NCBI GenBank assembly: GCA_040235505.1
Contig: JBECKW010000344.1
Coordinates: forward strand, 1-33,936
Source of the DNA: JBECKW01 sp040235505
Lineage (GTDB): Bacteria; Desulfobacterota; Desulfobacteria; Desulfobacterales; JAFDDL01
DNA length: 33,936 nt
Direction: 5' to 3'
This document shows, one piece after another, positions 21,965-30,738 of this stretch. The notes beneath the pieces are model-generated. The model was not told where the DNA came from, did no database searches, and was given only the letters and a program-made list of their open reading frames with translations. Position numbers and translations under genes: made by a program. How positions within the stretch are numbered: the stretch's first letter is position 1; the number at the start of each line of letters is the position of its first letter.

Positions 21965-21983
21965 AAGAAACAGGGAGATATCC

Positions 21984-22484
21984 GTGGCAGAAGAAAAAGC
22001 AAAAGAGGAAAAAACCGGGGGGAAAAAAAGTTCTATCCTGAAGCTGATCATCATTGGCGTGGCGGTCCTGGTGCTCGTCGGCGCTGGGTTTGTCGGGTGG
22101 AAACTTTTGACCACCGCGCCTGATCAGAGCACGGAGGAGGCGACCGCATCCGCCGATCAAAATGCCGAAACCGAGGATGCCCTCAGCAAGAACTACGCCC
22201 TGGACACGTTTGTGGTCAATCTGAATGACCCGGGCGGCAAACGCTATCTCAAAACAAATATCGAGCTGGAGTACCTGCCGGAAGCGGTGGGTACGGAGCT
22301 GGCGCACCGGCTGCCGCAGATCAGGGACTTGATTCTGCTGCTTCTCAGCAGTAAAAGCCTTGAGGATATCCAGACCGTGGATGGGAAAATCGCGCTTCGA
22401 CGGGAACTGATCCAGCGTATCAATCAGGTCCTGACAAGCGGCAAGATACGGAACCTTTATTTTACCCAGTTCGTGATCCAATAA
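21984..22484 (+). CDS. fliL: Flagellar basal body-associated protein FliL
   Basis: A 166-residue protein: short charged cytoplasmic N terminus, one TM (about 19-38), a linker and the FliL periplasmic domain (about 72-166) with the FVVNLNDPGGKRYLKTNIEL pattern and a helix starting IRDLILLLL. FliL forms a ring around the stator periplasmic region and increases torque or stabilises active stators in several species. It starts at GTG 21984, preceded by GGGAGA. A more divergent FliL-like domain is encoded at the right edge of the window. Confidence 0.94.
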   Translation: MAEEKAKEEKTGGKKSSILKLIIIGVAVLVLVGAGFVGWKLLTTAPDQSTEEATASADQNAETEDALSKNYALDTFVVNLNDPGGKRYLKTNIELEYLPEAVGTELAHRLPQIRDLILLLLSSKSLEDIQTVDGKIALRRELIQRINQVLTSGKIRNLYFTQFVIQ

Positions 22485-22503
22485 TGAAACGGGACTCAAA
22501 TAA

Positions 22504-22537
22504 CCTTGTGCCTTTGTGCCTTTGTGCCTCTGTGCCT
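22504..22537. repeat. AGGCACAR 8-nt-word array, right (inverted) copy
   Basis: On the minus strand: AGGCACAG, AGGCACAA, AGGCACAA, AGGCACAA, then GG. It sits between fliL and fliM. Together with 21173-21199 it forms an inverted pair that brackets motB and fliL. Confidence 0.85.
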
Positions 22538-22552
22538 TTTTCTTAAAAAAAC

Positions 22553-23536
22553 ATGAGCGAAATACTATCCCAGAACGAAGTCGACAGCCTGCTCCAGGGG
22601 TTGAGTGCCGGAAAGATCGAAACCGAAACGGACATTGCACCGGAGTCGGATGAGATTTCCGCTTACGATTTTATCCACCAGGAACGGGTTATCCGTGGTC
22701 GCATGCCGACCTTCGAGGTCATCAACGAACGGTTTGCGAGAACGATGAACACAAGTCTTTCCAATTTGCTCCATTCGACGGTGGACATTACGGCCGATTC
22801 CATGGAGACCCTCAAGTTTTCAGAATTCGGCAGAAGTCTGCCGGTGCCCACCAGCATGCATGTGTTCAAGATGGATCCGCTCCGGGGGCATGTCCTCCTG
22901 GTTCTGGAGAGCGAACTTGTCTTCACCTTGATCGATACGTTTTTCGGCGGTCGGGGAACCGGCAAGACCAAGATTGAAGGCCGCGAATTCACTTCCATCG
23001 AGGAGGTGATGATCGGAAAGGTGGTGGATTCCTGCCTGAAGGATCTTGAAAGCGCCTGGGCGCCGGTGGAACAGGTCAAAACGAGCTATGTGCGTTCCGA
23101 GGTGAACCCGCAGTTTGCCACCATCGTTCCTCCGACGGATCTGGTGATTGTTTCCAAATTTGAACTGGAACTGGAGCAAAGTTCAGGGACCATATCCCTG
23201 TGCATGCCCTACTCCATGATCGAACCGATTCGGAACAAACTGGCGGCCGGATTCCAGAGCGATGCGCTGGAGGTGGACAATGCCTGGCGGAGCCGTCTGA
23301 AGTCGATTGTCATGTCGTCAGCCGTTGAACTGGTGGTGGAACTGGGGAAAACCGAGATTACCGCCGAGCGGCTGATTAATTTAAAAGCGGGGGACATCGT
23401 TCAACTTGACCGGGACGCCGAACAATGTCTGGTCGGGTATATCCAGGGGATCCCAAAGCTGGAAGGGTTTGCCGGGGTTCAAAGAGGATACCAGGCGCTT
23501 CAAATTGAAAAACGAATGGACAGGGAGCTATCGTAA
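22553..23536 (+). CDS. fliM: Flagellar motor switch protein FliM
   Basis: A 327-residue protein with the three FliM regions. The N-terminal CheY-P-binding peptide is ILSQNEVDSLLQG (residues 4-16), the middle CheC-like domain contains the FliG-binding segment around GRSLPVPTSMHVFKMDPL, and the C-terminal SpoA domain (about 245-325) pairs with FliN. FliM links CheY-P binding to a change of FliG orientation. It overlaps fliN by one nt. Its N-terminal peptide is the reference for the multi-copy array found in the last gene of the window. Confidence 0.97.
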   Translation: MSEILSQNEVDSLLQGLSAGKIETETDIAPESDEISAYDFIHQERVIRGRMPTFEVINERFARTMNTSLSNLLHSTVDITADSMETLKFSEFGRSLPVPTSMHVFKMDPLRGHVLLVLESELVFTLIDTFFGGRGTGKTKIEGREFTSIEEVMIGKVVDSCLKDLESAWAPVEQVKTSYVRSEVNPQFATIVPPTDLVIVSKFELELEQSSGTISLCMPYSMIEPIRNKLAAGFQSDALEVDNAWRSRLKSIVMSSAVELVVELGKTEITAERLINLKAGDIVQLDRDAEQCLVGYIQGIPKLEGFAGVQRGYQALQIEKRMDRELS

Positions 23537-23865
23537 TGGAACAAGACATCAATCAAAAAAACGGAGCGAAGCCTGCGGGCGGCCCTCCCCCGGAAGAGGA
23601 CAGCACCCGGGATCTTGATTTTATACTGGATATTCCACTGGATCTTTCCGTGGAACTCGGCCGGACCAAGATGCTCGTGAATGACCTGCTGCAACTCGGA
23701 CAGGGATCTATTGTGGAACTCAACAAGATCGCCGGAGAGCCGCTTGAGATTTATATCAACCGAAAGCTCGTGGCCCGGGGTGAAGTGGTGGTGGTCAATG
23801 AAAAATTCGGTGTCCGGTTGACGGATATCGTCAGCCCGATGGAACGGGTGAAGAGCCTTGGCTGA
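23536..23865 (+). CDS. fliN: Flagellar motor switch protein FliN
   Basis: A 109-residue protein: a short, variable, polar N terminus and a C-terminal SpoA domain (about 33-106) with the FliN signature LDIPLDLSVELGRTKM and GEVVVVNEKFGVRLTDIV. FliN forms the base of the C-ring and docks FliH-FliI. The ATG overlaps the fliM stop (TAATG). Its 3' end overlaps the start of fliO by eight nt. Confidence 0.97.
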   Translation: MEQDINQKNGAKPAGGPPPEEDSTRDLDFILDIPLDLSVELGRTKMLVNDLLQLGQGSIVELNKIAGEPLEIYINRKLVARGEVVVVNEKFGVRLTDIVSPMERVKSLG

Positions 23866-24301
23866 CCCTGTAACGGCGGCAGCCGGTGCAGTGACGGCAA
23901 ACGTTCCCCAGGCGGCCGCATCTCCCGAAATGTGGGCCACCATGCTCAAGAGCTTCAGCATGCTGCTGGTGGTGCTGGCGATTCTCATTCTGGTAATGTG
24001 GTTCCTGCGTCGTTATTTTGCCCAATCCGGCGCGACCGGGAAGCAGGGCATCATTCAAATGCTTGCTTCCATGTATGTGGCGCCCAAGGAACGAATCGCT
24101 CTGGTGGATGTGCTCGGCGAAAAGATCCTGATCGGTATTACCCCCCAGCAGATTACCTTTCTTGCCCGGATTGAGGACGAGGAGGATATCTGCAGCACCC
24201 GGCAGCCGGAAAAGTACGCGGGCGGATTTTTCAAGGCGCTGCTGAAAGGGAAACTTGGCGATGCCTCAAAGAATTACAACATGAGAGAGGATGAGCCGTG
24301 A
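23858..24301 (+). CDS. fliO: Flagellar biosynthesis protein FliO
   Basis: About 147 residues: a polar Ala-rich N terminus, one TM (about 30-50, SFSMLLVVLAILILVMWFL), then a cytoplasmic domain with the FliO pattern (MYVAPKERIALVDVLGEKILIGIT). FliO helps assemble the FliP ring of the export gate and is poorly conserved; context supports it. The start is uncertain: TTG 23858 lies inside fliN, and an in-frame GTG at 23890 is an alternative. Its stop overlaps the fliP start (GTGA). Confidence 0.88.
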   Translation: MADPVTAAAGAVTANVPQAAASPEMWATMLKSFSMLLVVLAILILVMWFLRRYFAQSGATGKQGIIQMLASMYVAPKERIALVDVLGEKILIGITPQQITFLARIEDEEDICSTRQPEKYAGGFFKALLKGKLGDASKNYNMREDEP

Positions 24302-25137
24302 TTGCGGAAAAAAAACCCCCAGTGATTCCCGACCGTATCGAGCCAAAACGCCTTTCCGGCCGTCAGGGTCTTTTCCTGGGGGTCGGTACACTGGTACTGA
24401 TCGGTGCTCTTTTTATTCTGTGGGTGCCGGCAAAATCCATCGCCGCAACCCTGCCGATTCCGTCCTTCAAAATAGGGGTGGGGCAGGCCGAAAGTCCCGA
24501 AGACGTGGCCGTTGTACTCCAGGTCATCGCACTTCTGACAGTGCTTTCGCTGGCCCCCGCCATCATGATCCTGATGACCTCCTTCACCCGGCTCGTCATC
24601 GTTTTCCATTTTCTCCGGCAGGCCCTGGGGACGAACCAGAGCCCGCCTAACCAGGTGATGGTCGGCCTGGCGCTTTTCATGACGTTTTTTATCATGGCAC
24701 CGGTATGGCAGCAGATATACAACAATGCCCTGAAACCATACATGGATGAGGATATTTCGATTACCGCCGCCCTTGACAAGGCCCAGGTGCCGCTGAAGCA
24801 GTTCATGATAGCCAATACCCGGGAAAAAGACCTGGCGCTCTTTGTCAATGCGTCCGGCCAGCCGCGCCCCCAGAACCGGGAAGATATTTCCCTGCTGACC
24901 CTGGTGCCCGCCTTTGTCATCAGCGAGCTTAAAACCGCTTTTATCATCGGATTTGTGCTTTATGTACCGTTCCTTATTATCGACATGGTGGTGGCCAGCG
25001 TGCTTCTTTCCATGGGGATGATGATGCTTCCACCGGTGATGATCTCCCTTCCCTTCAAACTGATGCTGTTTATCCTGGTGGATGGCTGGAATCTGGTGGC
25101 CGGATCCATGATGCAAAGTTTCGGAGTATTCAAATGA
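24298..25137 (+). CDS. fliP: Flagellar export gate protein FliP
   Basis: A 279-residue membrane protein. It has an N-terminal hydrophobic segment (about 24-43), which may act as a signal, followed by the FliP core: LSLAPAIMILMTSFTRLVIVF, the LRQALGTNQSPPNQVMVGLALF motif, a periplasmic loop, and ISELKTAFIIGF with the final TMs. Five FliP with FliQ and FliR build the helical export channel. It starts with GTG overlapping the fliO stop by four nt and ends with ATGA shared with fliQ. The roughly 40-residue region before the first TM is longer than in many homologues. Confidence 0.96.
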   Translation: MIAEKKPPVIPDRIEPKRLSGRQGLFLGVGTLVLIGALFILWVPAKSIAATLPIPSFKIGVGQAESPEDVAVVLQVIALLTVLSLAPAIMILMTSFTRLVIVFHFLRQALGTNQSPPNQVMVGLALFMTFFIMAPVWQQIYNNALKPYMDEDISITAALDKAQVPLKQFMIANTREKDLALFVNASGQPRPQNREDISLLTLVPAFVISELKTAFIIGFVLYVPFLIIDMVVASVLLSMGMMMLPPVMISLPFKLMLFILVDGWNLVAGSMMQSFGVFK

Positions 25138-25403
25138 CCCCAGAATTCGTCGTCAGTTTCGCAAAAGAGGCAATCAAGTTGACCATCCTGATGTCCATGC
25201 CGATGCTTGGGCTCGGGCTCGCGGTGGGCCTCATCGTTTCCATTTTTCAGGCAACCACGTCGATTCAGGAAATGACGCTTTCCTTTGTTCCGAAGATCCT
25301 GGCGGTGCTTCTGGGGCTTCTCTATTTTGCGCCGTGGATGCTGGAGAAAATTACGGTATACACTCAGAACCTCATCAGCCAGATACCCATGTATATTCGA
25401 TAA
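25134..25403 (+). CDS. fliQ: Flagellar export gate protein FliQ
   Basis: An 89-residue protein with two membrane helices (about 15-37 and 53-74) and the FliQ signature LIVSIFQATTSIQEMTLSFVPKI. It wraps around the FliP-FliR core of the export gate. The start overlaps the fliP stop (ATGA); fliR follows after one nt. Confidence 0.97.
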   Translation: MTPEFVVSFAKEAIKLTILMSMPMLGLGLAVGLIVSIFQATTSIQEMTLSFVPKILAVLLGLLYFAPWMLEKITVYTQNLISQIPMYIR

Positions 25404-25404
25404 A

Positions 25405-26190
25405 ATGGAGATTTTAACCTACTCCACCCAGCAGTTTGAGGTTTTCCTGATGGTGCTGATCCGCATCAGCGTCGTCCTCTATCTGTTCCCCGTGTTTTCC
25501 AGCAGCATGATCCCCCCCACCGTCAAAGCCGGGCTGGCCCTTGTCATGACCCTTGCCCTGATGCCGGTGGTGCCGGTGGATCCGTCAAGGTTCCCGAATT
25601 CAGTCCCCGCGTTGGGAATGATGATGGTTTCCGAACTTTTTATCGGAATGGTGCTGGGGCTGAGCGTTCGTATTTTCCTGGCGGCTGTGGAACTCGCCGG
25701 ACAGACCATCGGTTTTCAGATGGGCTTTTCCATTATCAACGTTCTTGATCCCCAGACCGGAGGACAGGTTTCCATCATGGGACAGATCGGGAACCTGGTG
25801 GTGATCGTGATTTTTCTGATGCTCAACGGACACCATGCCCTGATCCGGGGGCTTGTGGACAGCTTTTCCGTTGTGAATATCGGCACGATCTCTCTCAAGA
25901 AGGGATTTTTTGACCAGATGATGGGGCTGATGAGCCATATGTTCGTGCTGGCCATCAAAATGGGGGCCCCCGCCATCGTGGCACTCCTGTTCACCAGCGC
26001 GGCATTCGGTATTACGGCGAAATTTGTGCCCCAGATGAACATCCTCATTGCCGCTTTTCCCGTAAAAATCGCGGTGGGCCTCGCCTTTTTCGGCCTCTCC
26101 CTTATGGGCGTCGAGCTTTTGACCCGGGCGTATCTGCAACAGCTTCCGGCGCTTTTATCCTCGCTTCTTGCCTGGTTGGGCGGCGGATAA
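25405..26190 (+). CDS. fliR: Flagellar export gate protein FliR
   Basis: A 261-residue hydrophobic protein with the FliR pattern: FLMVLIRISVVLYLFPVF near the start, PPTVKAGLALVMTLALMP, and the motif ELAGQTIGFQMGFSIINVLDPQTG. One FliR caps the FliP pentamer in the gate. ATG 25405 is one nt after the fliQ stop; an upstream in-frame start at 25285 would read through fliQ and adds sequence unlike the family. Confidence 0.96.
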   Translation: MEILTYSTQQFEVFLMVLIRISVVLYLFPVFSSSMIPPTVKAGLALVMTLALMPVVPVDPSRFPNSVPALGMMMVSELFIGMVLGLSVRIFLAAVELAGQTIGFQMGFSIINVLDPQTGGQVSIMGQIGNLVVIVIFLMLNGHHALIRGLVDSFSVVNIGTISLKKGFFDQMMGLMSHMFVLAIKMGAPAIVALLFTSAAFGITAKFVPQMNILIAAFPVKIAVGLAFFGLSLMGVELLTRAYLQQLPALLSSLLAWLGGG

Positions 26191-26202
26191 AGGGCACCGC
26201 AT

Positions 26203-27273
26203 ATGGCCGAAGAAAGTTTTCAGGAAAAAACCGAGAAGGCAACCCCCCGAAAACGTCGGAAAGCAAGGGAGGAAGGGCAGGTTGCCAAAAGCGCCGAAAT
26301 CGCGTCCGTTCTGGTGCTTCTGGTGGGGATTTGCGTACTTTTCGTGTTCGGCGCATATTTCTATCCGAAGCTACAGCAGATTGTCGAGGGAGTGGCCCGG
26401 TTCAGGGAGCTTCCGACCTTCGACAAGCAATTTTGCATTCTTGTTTTGCGCAAGTCCGTTACCTATTTCCTGGCGTTCGTGCTGCCCTTAATGGGCGCCG
26501 TTTTCCTGGCCGCCTTTGCCGCCAATTACGCCCAGGTGGGCTTTGAACCGTCTGCGAAGGCCATTACCCCTAAAATCTCCAAATTCAATATTGTCAGCGG
26601 CTTCGGTCGTCTTTTTTCGCTCCGTTCCGGTATGGAACTCCTCAAATCGGTCCTGAAGCTGACCATCATCGCAACGGTCGCCTATTTTGCGGTGAAAGGC
26701 GAAGTCAGGGACATCCTCAACCTGTACAATGCCGATGTCGCCTACATTTTTGTTTTTGCACTTAAAGGGTTTCTGAAGATATTCATATGGGTCCTGATCG
26801 TCATGGTCGTTTTGGCGGTGGCCGATTATTCCTATCAGAAATGGCAGTACGAAAAAGATTTGATGATGACCAAGCAGGAGGTGAAGGAAGATCACAAGGA
26901 GACGGAAGGCGACCCCCAGATCAAATCGAGAATTCGAAGCATCCAGCTCCAGGCGGCCCGAAAGCGTATGATGCGGGCGGTGCCGGATGCGGATGTGGTG
27001 GTGACGAACCCCACCCACCTGGCCGTGGCGATTAAGTATGACCCGCTGAAGATGAGCGCGCCCGTTGTGGTGGCAAAGGGCGCCGGCCGGGTGGCGGAAC
27101 GTATTCGGGAAATTGCAGGTGAGCATAAAATCCCCGTGGTTGAAAATAAGGAGTTGGCCCGAAACTTGTATAAAGCAATAGAAGTCGGCGAAATCATCAG
27201 TTCGGAATTTTACAAAGGGGTCGCCGAGCTTCTGGCCTATGTTTACAAACTGAAAAGAAAAACAATAGGTTGA
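26203..27273 (+). CDS. flhB: Flagellar export switch protein FlhB
   Basis: A 356-residue protein. Its N terminus is basic and typical (EKTEKATPRKRRKAREEGQ), four TMs lie between about 32 and 210, and the cytoplasmic domain contains the autocleavage site NPTH at 269-272. Cleavage between N and P switches export from rod/hook to filament substrates together with FliK. The ATG is 13 nt after fliR. A 107-nt gap with no visible feature separates it from flhA. Confidence 0.97.
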   Translation: MAEESFQEKTEKATPRKRRKAREEGQVAKSAEIASVLVLLVGICVLFVFGAYFYPKLQQIVEGVARFRELPTFDKQFCILVLRKSVTYFLAFVLPLMGAVFLAAFAANYAQVGFEPSAKAITPKISKFNIVSGFGRLFSLRSGMELLKSVLKLTIIATVAYFAVKGEVRDILNLYNADVAYIFVFALKGFLKIFIWVLIVMVVLAVADYSYQKWQYEKDLMMTKQEVKEDHKETEGDPQIKSRIRSIQLQAARKRMMRAVPDADVVVTNPTHLAVAIKYDPLKMSAPVVVAKGAGRVAERIREIAGEHKIPVVENKELARNLYKAIEVGEIISSEFYKGVAELLAYVYKLKRKTIG

Positions 27274-27380
27274 GAAGTCTGTTTCGGGAAATGGAGGGCG
27301 GGGGCGGCGGGTGAGCGTCAAGCAAACCGCCACCGCCGGCTCCGGGAGCGTCAAAAAACCAACCACTGCGGGGATCGCGT

Positions 27381-29477
27381 ATGGAAGCTGTCCAGAAAAA
27401 CTTTTGGGGAACCTTGTTCCAGGATCGGGCGGACCTGGGAATGGTGATTGTCGTCATCGGCATCCTGGTGGCGATGCTGATGCCCATTCCCCCCTTTATG
27501 CTCGATTTTCTCCTGGCGTTCAACATCATGACATCGATCGTGGTGCTGATCACCGTGATGTATGCCAAATCCACTCTTGAATTTTCCATATTCCCCTCCC
27601 TTCTGCTGGTACTGACCCTGTTTCGTCTGTCCCTCAATGTCGCTTCCACCCGTCTGATTCTGCTGCACGGAAACGAAGGGCAGGCGGCTGCGGGCCAAAT
27701 CATTCGGGCGTTCGGCAGTTTCGTGGTGGGCGGCAACTATGTGATCGGGATGATCATCTTTGTCATCCTGGTTCTCATCAACTTCATCGTCATCACCAAG
27801 GGCTCGGGGCGAATTGCCGAAGTGGCGGCGCGCTTCACCCTGGACGGCATGCCCGGAAAGCAGATGGCCATCGATGCGGATTTAAACGCCGGTATCATTG
27901 ACGAGAACGAGGCCCGGGTCCGCCGGGAAGAGATTCAGAACGAATCCAAGTTCCACGGATCAATGGACGGTGCCAGCAAGTTTGTCCGGGGGGATGCCAT
28001 AGCCGGCATCATCATCACGCTGGTCAACATCATCGGAGGCTTTATCATCGGCGTGTTTCAGCAAAACATGACCATGGTAACAGCGGCCCAGAACTATACC
28101 CTGCTGACGGTGGGCGACGGACTGGTCTCCCAGATTCCGGCCCTCATTATCTCCACGGCCGCGGGTATTCTGGTATCGCGCTCGGCATCCGAAGACCGTA
28201 TGGGCAAGGAGTTCCACAGCCATATTCTCTCCAATCCTCAGCCGATCTATGTGGGGGCTTGCGTGGTGTTTCTGTTCGGCCTGGTGCCGGGCTTTCCCGC
28301 CCTGCCCTTTATGGGGCTTTCACTTCTGGTGGGCGGCAGTGTGTATTTCTTCCAGAAACGCCGTGCAGCGGAACTGGAGCTTCTGGACGGCTCCATGGCC
28401 GGGGAGGAAGCGGAACCCGCCGGTCCGGAAGACGTGGAGCACCTGCTTTCCATGGATACCATGGAACTGGAAGTGGGCTACGGCCTGATTCCTCTGGTGG
28501 ACAAAGAGCAGGACGGTAGTCTGCTGGGGCGAATCCGGGCCATCCGGCGACAGTTTGCCACCGAGCTGGGAGTGATCATTCCACCGATTCACATTCGGGA
28601 TAACCTGAAGCTGAAGCCTTCGGAGTACCGGGTGGTGATCAAAGGGGTGGAAATGGCCCGAAGCGAACTGATGGTCAATCATTTACTGGCCATGGATCCG
28701 GGGGATGTCCCGCGCAAAATCGAAGGGATTGAAACGCGGGAGCCCGCCTTCAATCTGCCGGCAGTCTGGATTCCGCCCGACCTGGAAGAGGAAGCCAAAT
28801 TTTCGGGCTATACAGTGGTGGATAATTCCACAGTGGTGGCAACCCATTTAACCGAAGTGATCCGCGATAACTCGCCGGATCTTCTGGGACGGCAGGAAAC
28901 CCAGCAGCTTCTGGACAATCTGGCCAGAACCAGTCCCAAGGCGGTCGAGGAATTGACACCCGGTCTGATGGCCATCGGCATGGTTCAGAAGGTGCTGCAG
29001 AATCTCCTGCGGGAACGGGTTTCCATCCGTGATCTTCTCACCATTGTGGAAACCCTTGCCGATTATGCCCCCATGAGCAAAGACCCGGATCTTTTAACCG
29101 AGTATGTTCGGCAGAAATTAGCCCGAGGCTTTTTGAGTCCCTTCGTCCAGTCCGACGGGATGCTGCCGGTGATTGTAGTGGAACAGGCGGTGGAGGAGCG
29201 CCTCGGCAAGGCGATCCAGCATACCGAGCACGGCTCCTATCTGGCCGCGGATCCGGTGTATGCCGAAACCGTTCTTTCCACGGTCAGAAAAGAGACGGAA
29301 AAGGCGGCGGCCAATAATCTCCAGCCGATCCTTTTATGCTCTCCGGTACTTCGCAGACACTTGCGCCGGCTCATAGAAGCTTCGGCGCCGACGGTGATGG
29401 TTATTTCACATGCGGAGGTCGTACCGTCCGTACGTCTCCAATCTGTGGGAAAGGTGACAGGAAAACATGGCAGCTAA
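27381..29477 (+). CDS. flhA: Flagellar export gate protein FlhA
   Basis: A 698-residue protein. The first roughly 330 residues are membrane helices containing the FHIPEP signature (LLLVLTLFRLSLNVASTRLI) and the cytoplasmic loop DLNAGIIDENEARVRREE that takes part in proton use and gate opening. The C-terminal half (about 345-698) is the nonameric cytoplasmic ring that binds chaperone-substrate complexes. Length and motifs are standard. GGGGATC precedes the ATG. It overlaps flhF by 11 nt. Confidence 0.97.
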   Translation: MEAVQKNFWGTLFQDRADLGMVIVVIGILVAMLMPIPPFMLDFLLAFNIMTSIVVLITVMYAKSTLEFSIFPSLLLVLTLFRLSLNVASTRLILLHGNEGQAAAGQIIRAFGSFVVGGNYVIGMIIFVILVLINFIVITKGSGRIAEVAARFTLDGMPGKQMAIDADLNAGIIDENEARVRREEIQNESKFHGSMDGASKFVRGDAIAGIIITLVNIIGGFIIGVFQQNMTMVTAAQNYTLLTVGDGLVSQIPALIISTAAGILVSRSASEDRMGKEFHSHILSNPQPIYVGACVVFLFGLVPGFPALPFMGLSLLVGGSVYFFQKRRAAELELLDGSMAGEEAEPAGPEDVEHLLSMDTMELEVGYGLIPLVDKEQDGSLLGRIRAIRRQFATELGVIIPPIHIRDNLKLKPSEYRVVIKGVEMARSELMVNHLLAMDPGDVPRKIEGIETREPAFNLPAVWIPPDLEEEAKFSGYTVVDNSTVVATHLTEVIRDNSPDLLGRQETQQLLDNLARTSPKAVEELTPGLMAIGMVQKVLQNLLRERVSIRDLLTIVETLADYAPMSKDPDLLTEYVRQKLARGFLSPFVQSDGMLPVIVVEQAVEERLGKAIQHTEHGSYLAADPVYAETVLSTVRKETEKAAANNLQPILLCSPVLRRHLRRLIEASAPTVMVISHAEVVPSVRLQSVGKVTGKHGS

Positions 29478-30603
29478 AACGTTCAGGGCAAACACCATAA
29501 AGGAAGCCATCGGCCAGGTCAAAGCGAGCCTGGGTGCCGAGGCGATGATTTTATCGACGAAAAGAGTTCCCCGGGGGCCCCAGAATCCTTACGGCAAGGA
29601 TGTGTTTGAAGTGACGGCCGCCGCCAAGGATGATCTTTCCGATCTGATGGCACCGCCCCGACATCGGGAGGAAAAGTCGGCTTCATGGGCGTCCGGCCCC
29701 TTTTCGCCCGAAGCGGGAGGTGACTGGCGGGATATTCGCACCGAACTTTCCGAGATCAAGGACATGCTGCTCGTTTCAAACCAGACCGGGGGAATTTCTC
29801 AACTGCTGGGGCTTCATCCGACCTGCCTGAATTTTTATTCCCGTCTTCTCAAGGCGGGAATTTCCGAGCAGCACGCCTGGAACTTCATGCAGGAGGGCGG
29901 AGCGTTCAAGCAGACAAAGACCATCGATCCGCAGAAGGTGGCTGGCGATGTGGTCGGCGCGATGATGAAAGTGATCAATGTAACGGATCCTTTCGCCGGA
30001 AAAAGCGGCGGGCGCTGCGTGGCGGCCTTCGTTGGACCCACCGGTGTAGGGAAAACAACAACTATTGCAAAAGTGTCGGCGGAACTGAGTTTGAAGCAGA
30101 AGAAAAAGGTCGGTATCATTTCAGTGGACAGCTACCGGATTGGTGCTGTTGATCAGATGAAAACCTATGCGGCCATCATGGGACTTCCGTGCCTTTCGGC
30201 CTTCTCCAGACAAGACCTGACCCAGGCCCTGAAAAAGATGGCGGACAGGGACGTCATTCTGATCGATACGGCCGGCCAGAGCCACCGGGACCTGAAGCGG
30301 TTAAAGGAACTCGGGACTCTGCTGGACGAGGAGCTTTCCATCGATACCCATCTCGTGTTGAGCGCCGCCACGAAACCGGAGGATATGAAGGCGGCGGCGA
30401 AGAATTTTTCCATATTGAAACCGACCTCCTATATTTTCACCAAGGTAGATGAAACCGAAAGCCGGGGGGGGCTGATCGACCAACTGATGAACCTGAAGCT
30501 GCCCGTCTCTTTCATCACTAACGGGCAGCGGGTCCCAGAAGATATTGTCACCGCCACCCAGCGGCGCATCCTGAGGTTGATCCTTCAGGGGACCGAGTGT
30601 TGA
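29467..30603 (+). CDS. flhF: Flagellar placement GTPase FlhF
   Basis: A 378-residue SRP-type GTPase. It has an N-terminal basic/variable B domain, a helical N domain (about 105-170) and a G domain with P-loop GPTGVGKTTT (from about 190), DTAGQ (about 267) and the guanine-specificity motif TKVDE (about 325). FlhF marks the pole where the flagellum is built and recruits FliF; its partner FlhG stimulates its GTPase activity. It overlaps flhA by 11 nt. A word-repeat array begins exactly at its stop codon and separates it from flhG. Confidence 0.96.
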   Translation: MAAKTFRANTIKEAIGQVKASLGAEAMILSTKRVPRGPQNPYGKDVFEVTAAAKDDLSDLMAPPRHREEKSASWASGPFSPEAGGDWRDIRTELSEIKDMLLVSNQTGGISQLLGLHPTCLNFYSRLLKAGISEQHAWNFMQEGGAFKQTKTIDPQKVAGDVVGAMMKVINVTDPFAGKSGGRCVAAFVGPTGVGKTTTIAKVSAELSLKQKKKVGIISVDSYRIGAVDQMKTYAAIMGLPCLSAFSRQDLTQALKKMADRDVILIDTAGQSHRDLKRLKELGTLLDEELSIDTHLVLSAATKPEDMKAAAKNFSILKPTSYIFTKVDETESRGGLIDQLMNLKLPVSFITNGQRVPEDIVTATQRRILRLILQGTEC

Positions 30604-30629
30604 AATTTGAGATTTGAAATTTGAAATTA
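30602..30629. repeat. GAAATTT 7-nt-word array
   Basis: Four 7-nt units GAAATTT, GAGATTT, GAAATTT, GAAATTA, beginning within the flhF stop codon. The flanking DNA is AT-rich, unlike the rest of the locus. It precedes a second, unrelated word array by 21 nt. Confidence 0.75.
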
Positions 30630-30650
30630 TACATAGTATTTAAATAAAAC

Positions 30651-30685
30651 GCATAGGGCAAAGGGCATAGAGCATAGGGCATAGA
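30651..30685. repeat. GCATAGR 7-nt-word array
   Basis: Five 7-nt units GCATAGG, GCAAAGG, GCATAGA, GCATAGG, GCATAGA between flhF and flhG. Unit changes are few and mostly transitions. No inverted partner is seen in the window. Confidence 0.75.
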
Positions 30686-30738
30686 GGAATGAATTGGTGG
30701 TCGGATGATGCCCGGTGGCGGGAACCAGGAGAAGAAAC

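Noticed and set aside
19061..22537. CRISPR array
   Set aside because: The repeated units are 6-8 nt and contiguous with no spacers, and no cas genes are present.
25285..25404. Longer fliR N terminus from an upstream in-frame start
   Set aside because: It overlaps the 3' end of fliQ in another frame and adds a Cys/Arg-rich stretch unlike FliR; ATG 25405 directly follows the fliQ stop.
30651..30690. Sigma-28 promoter upstream of flhG (TAAA-N15-GGCATAGA)
   Set aside because: Only three of eight -10 positions match, and the TAAA is in an AT-rich run next to a word array.
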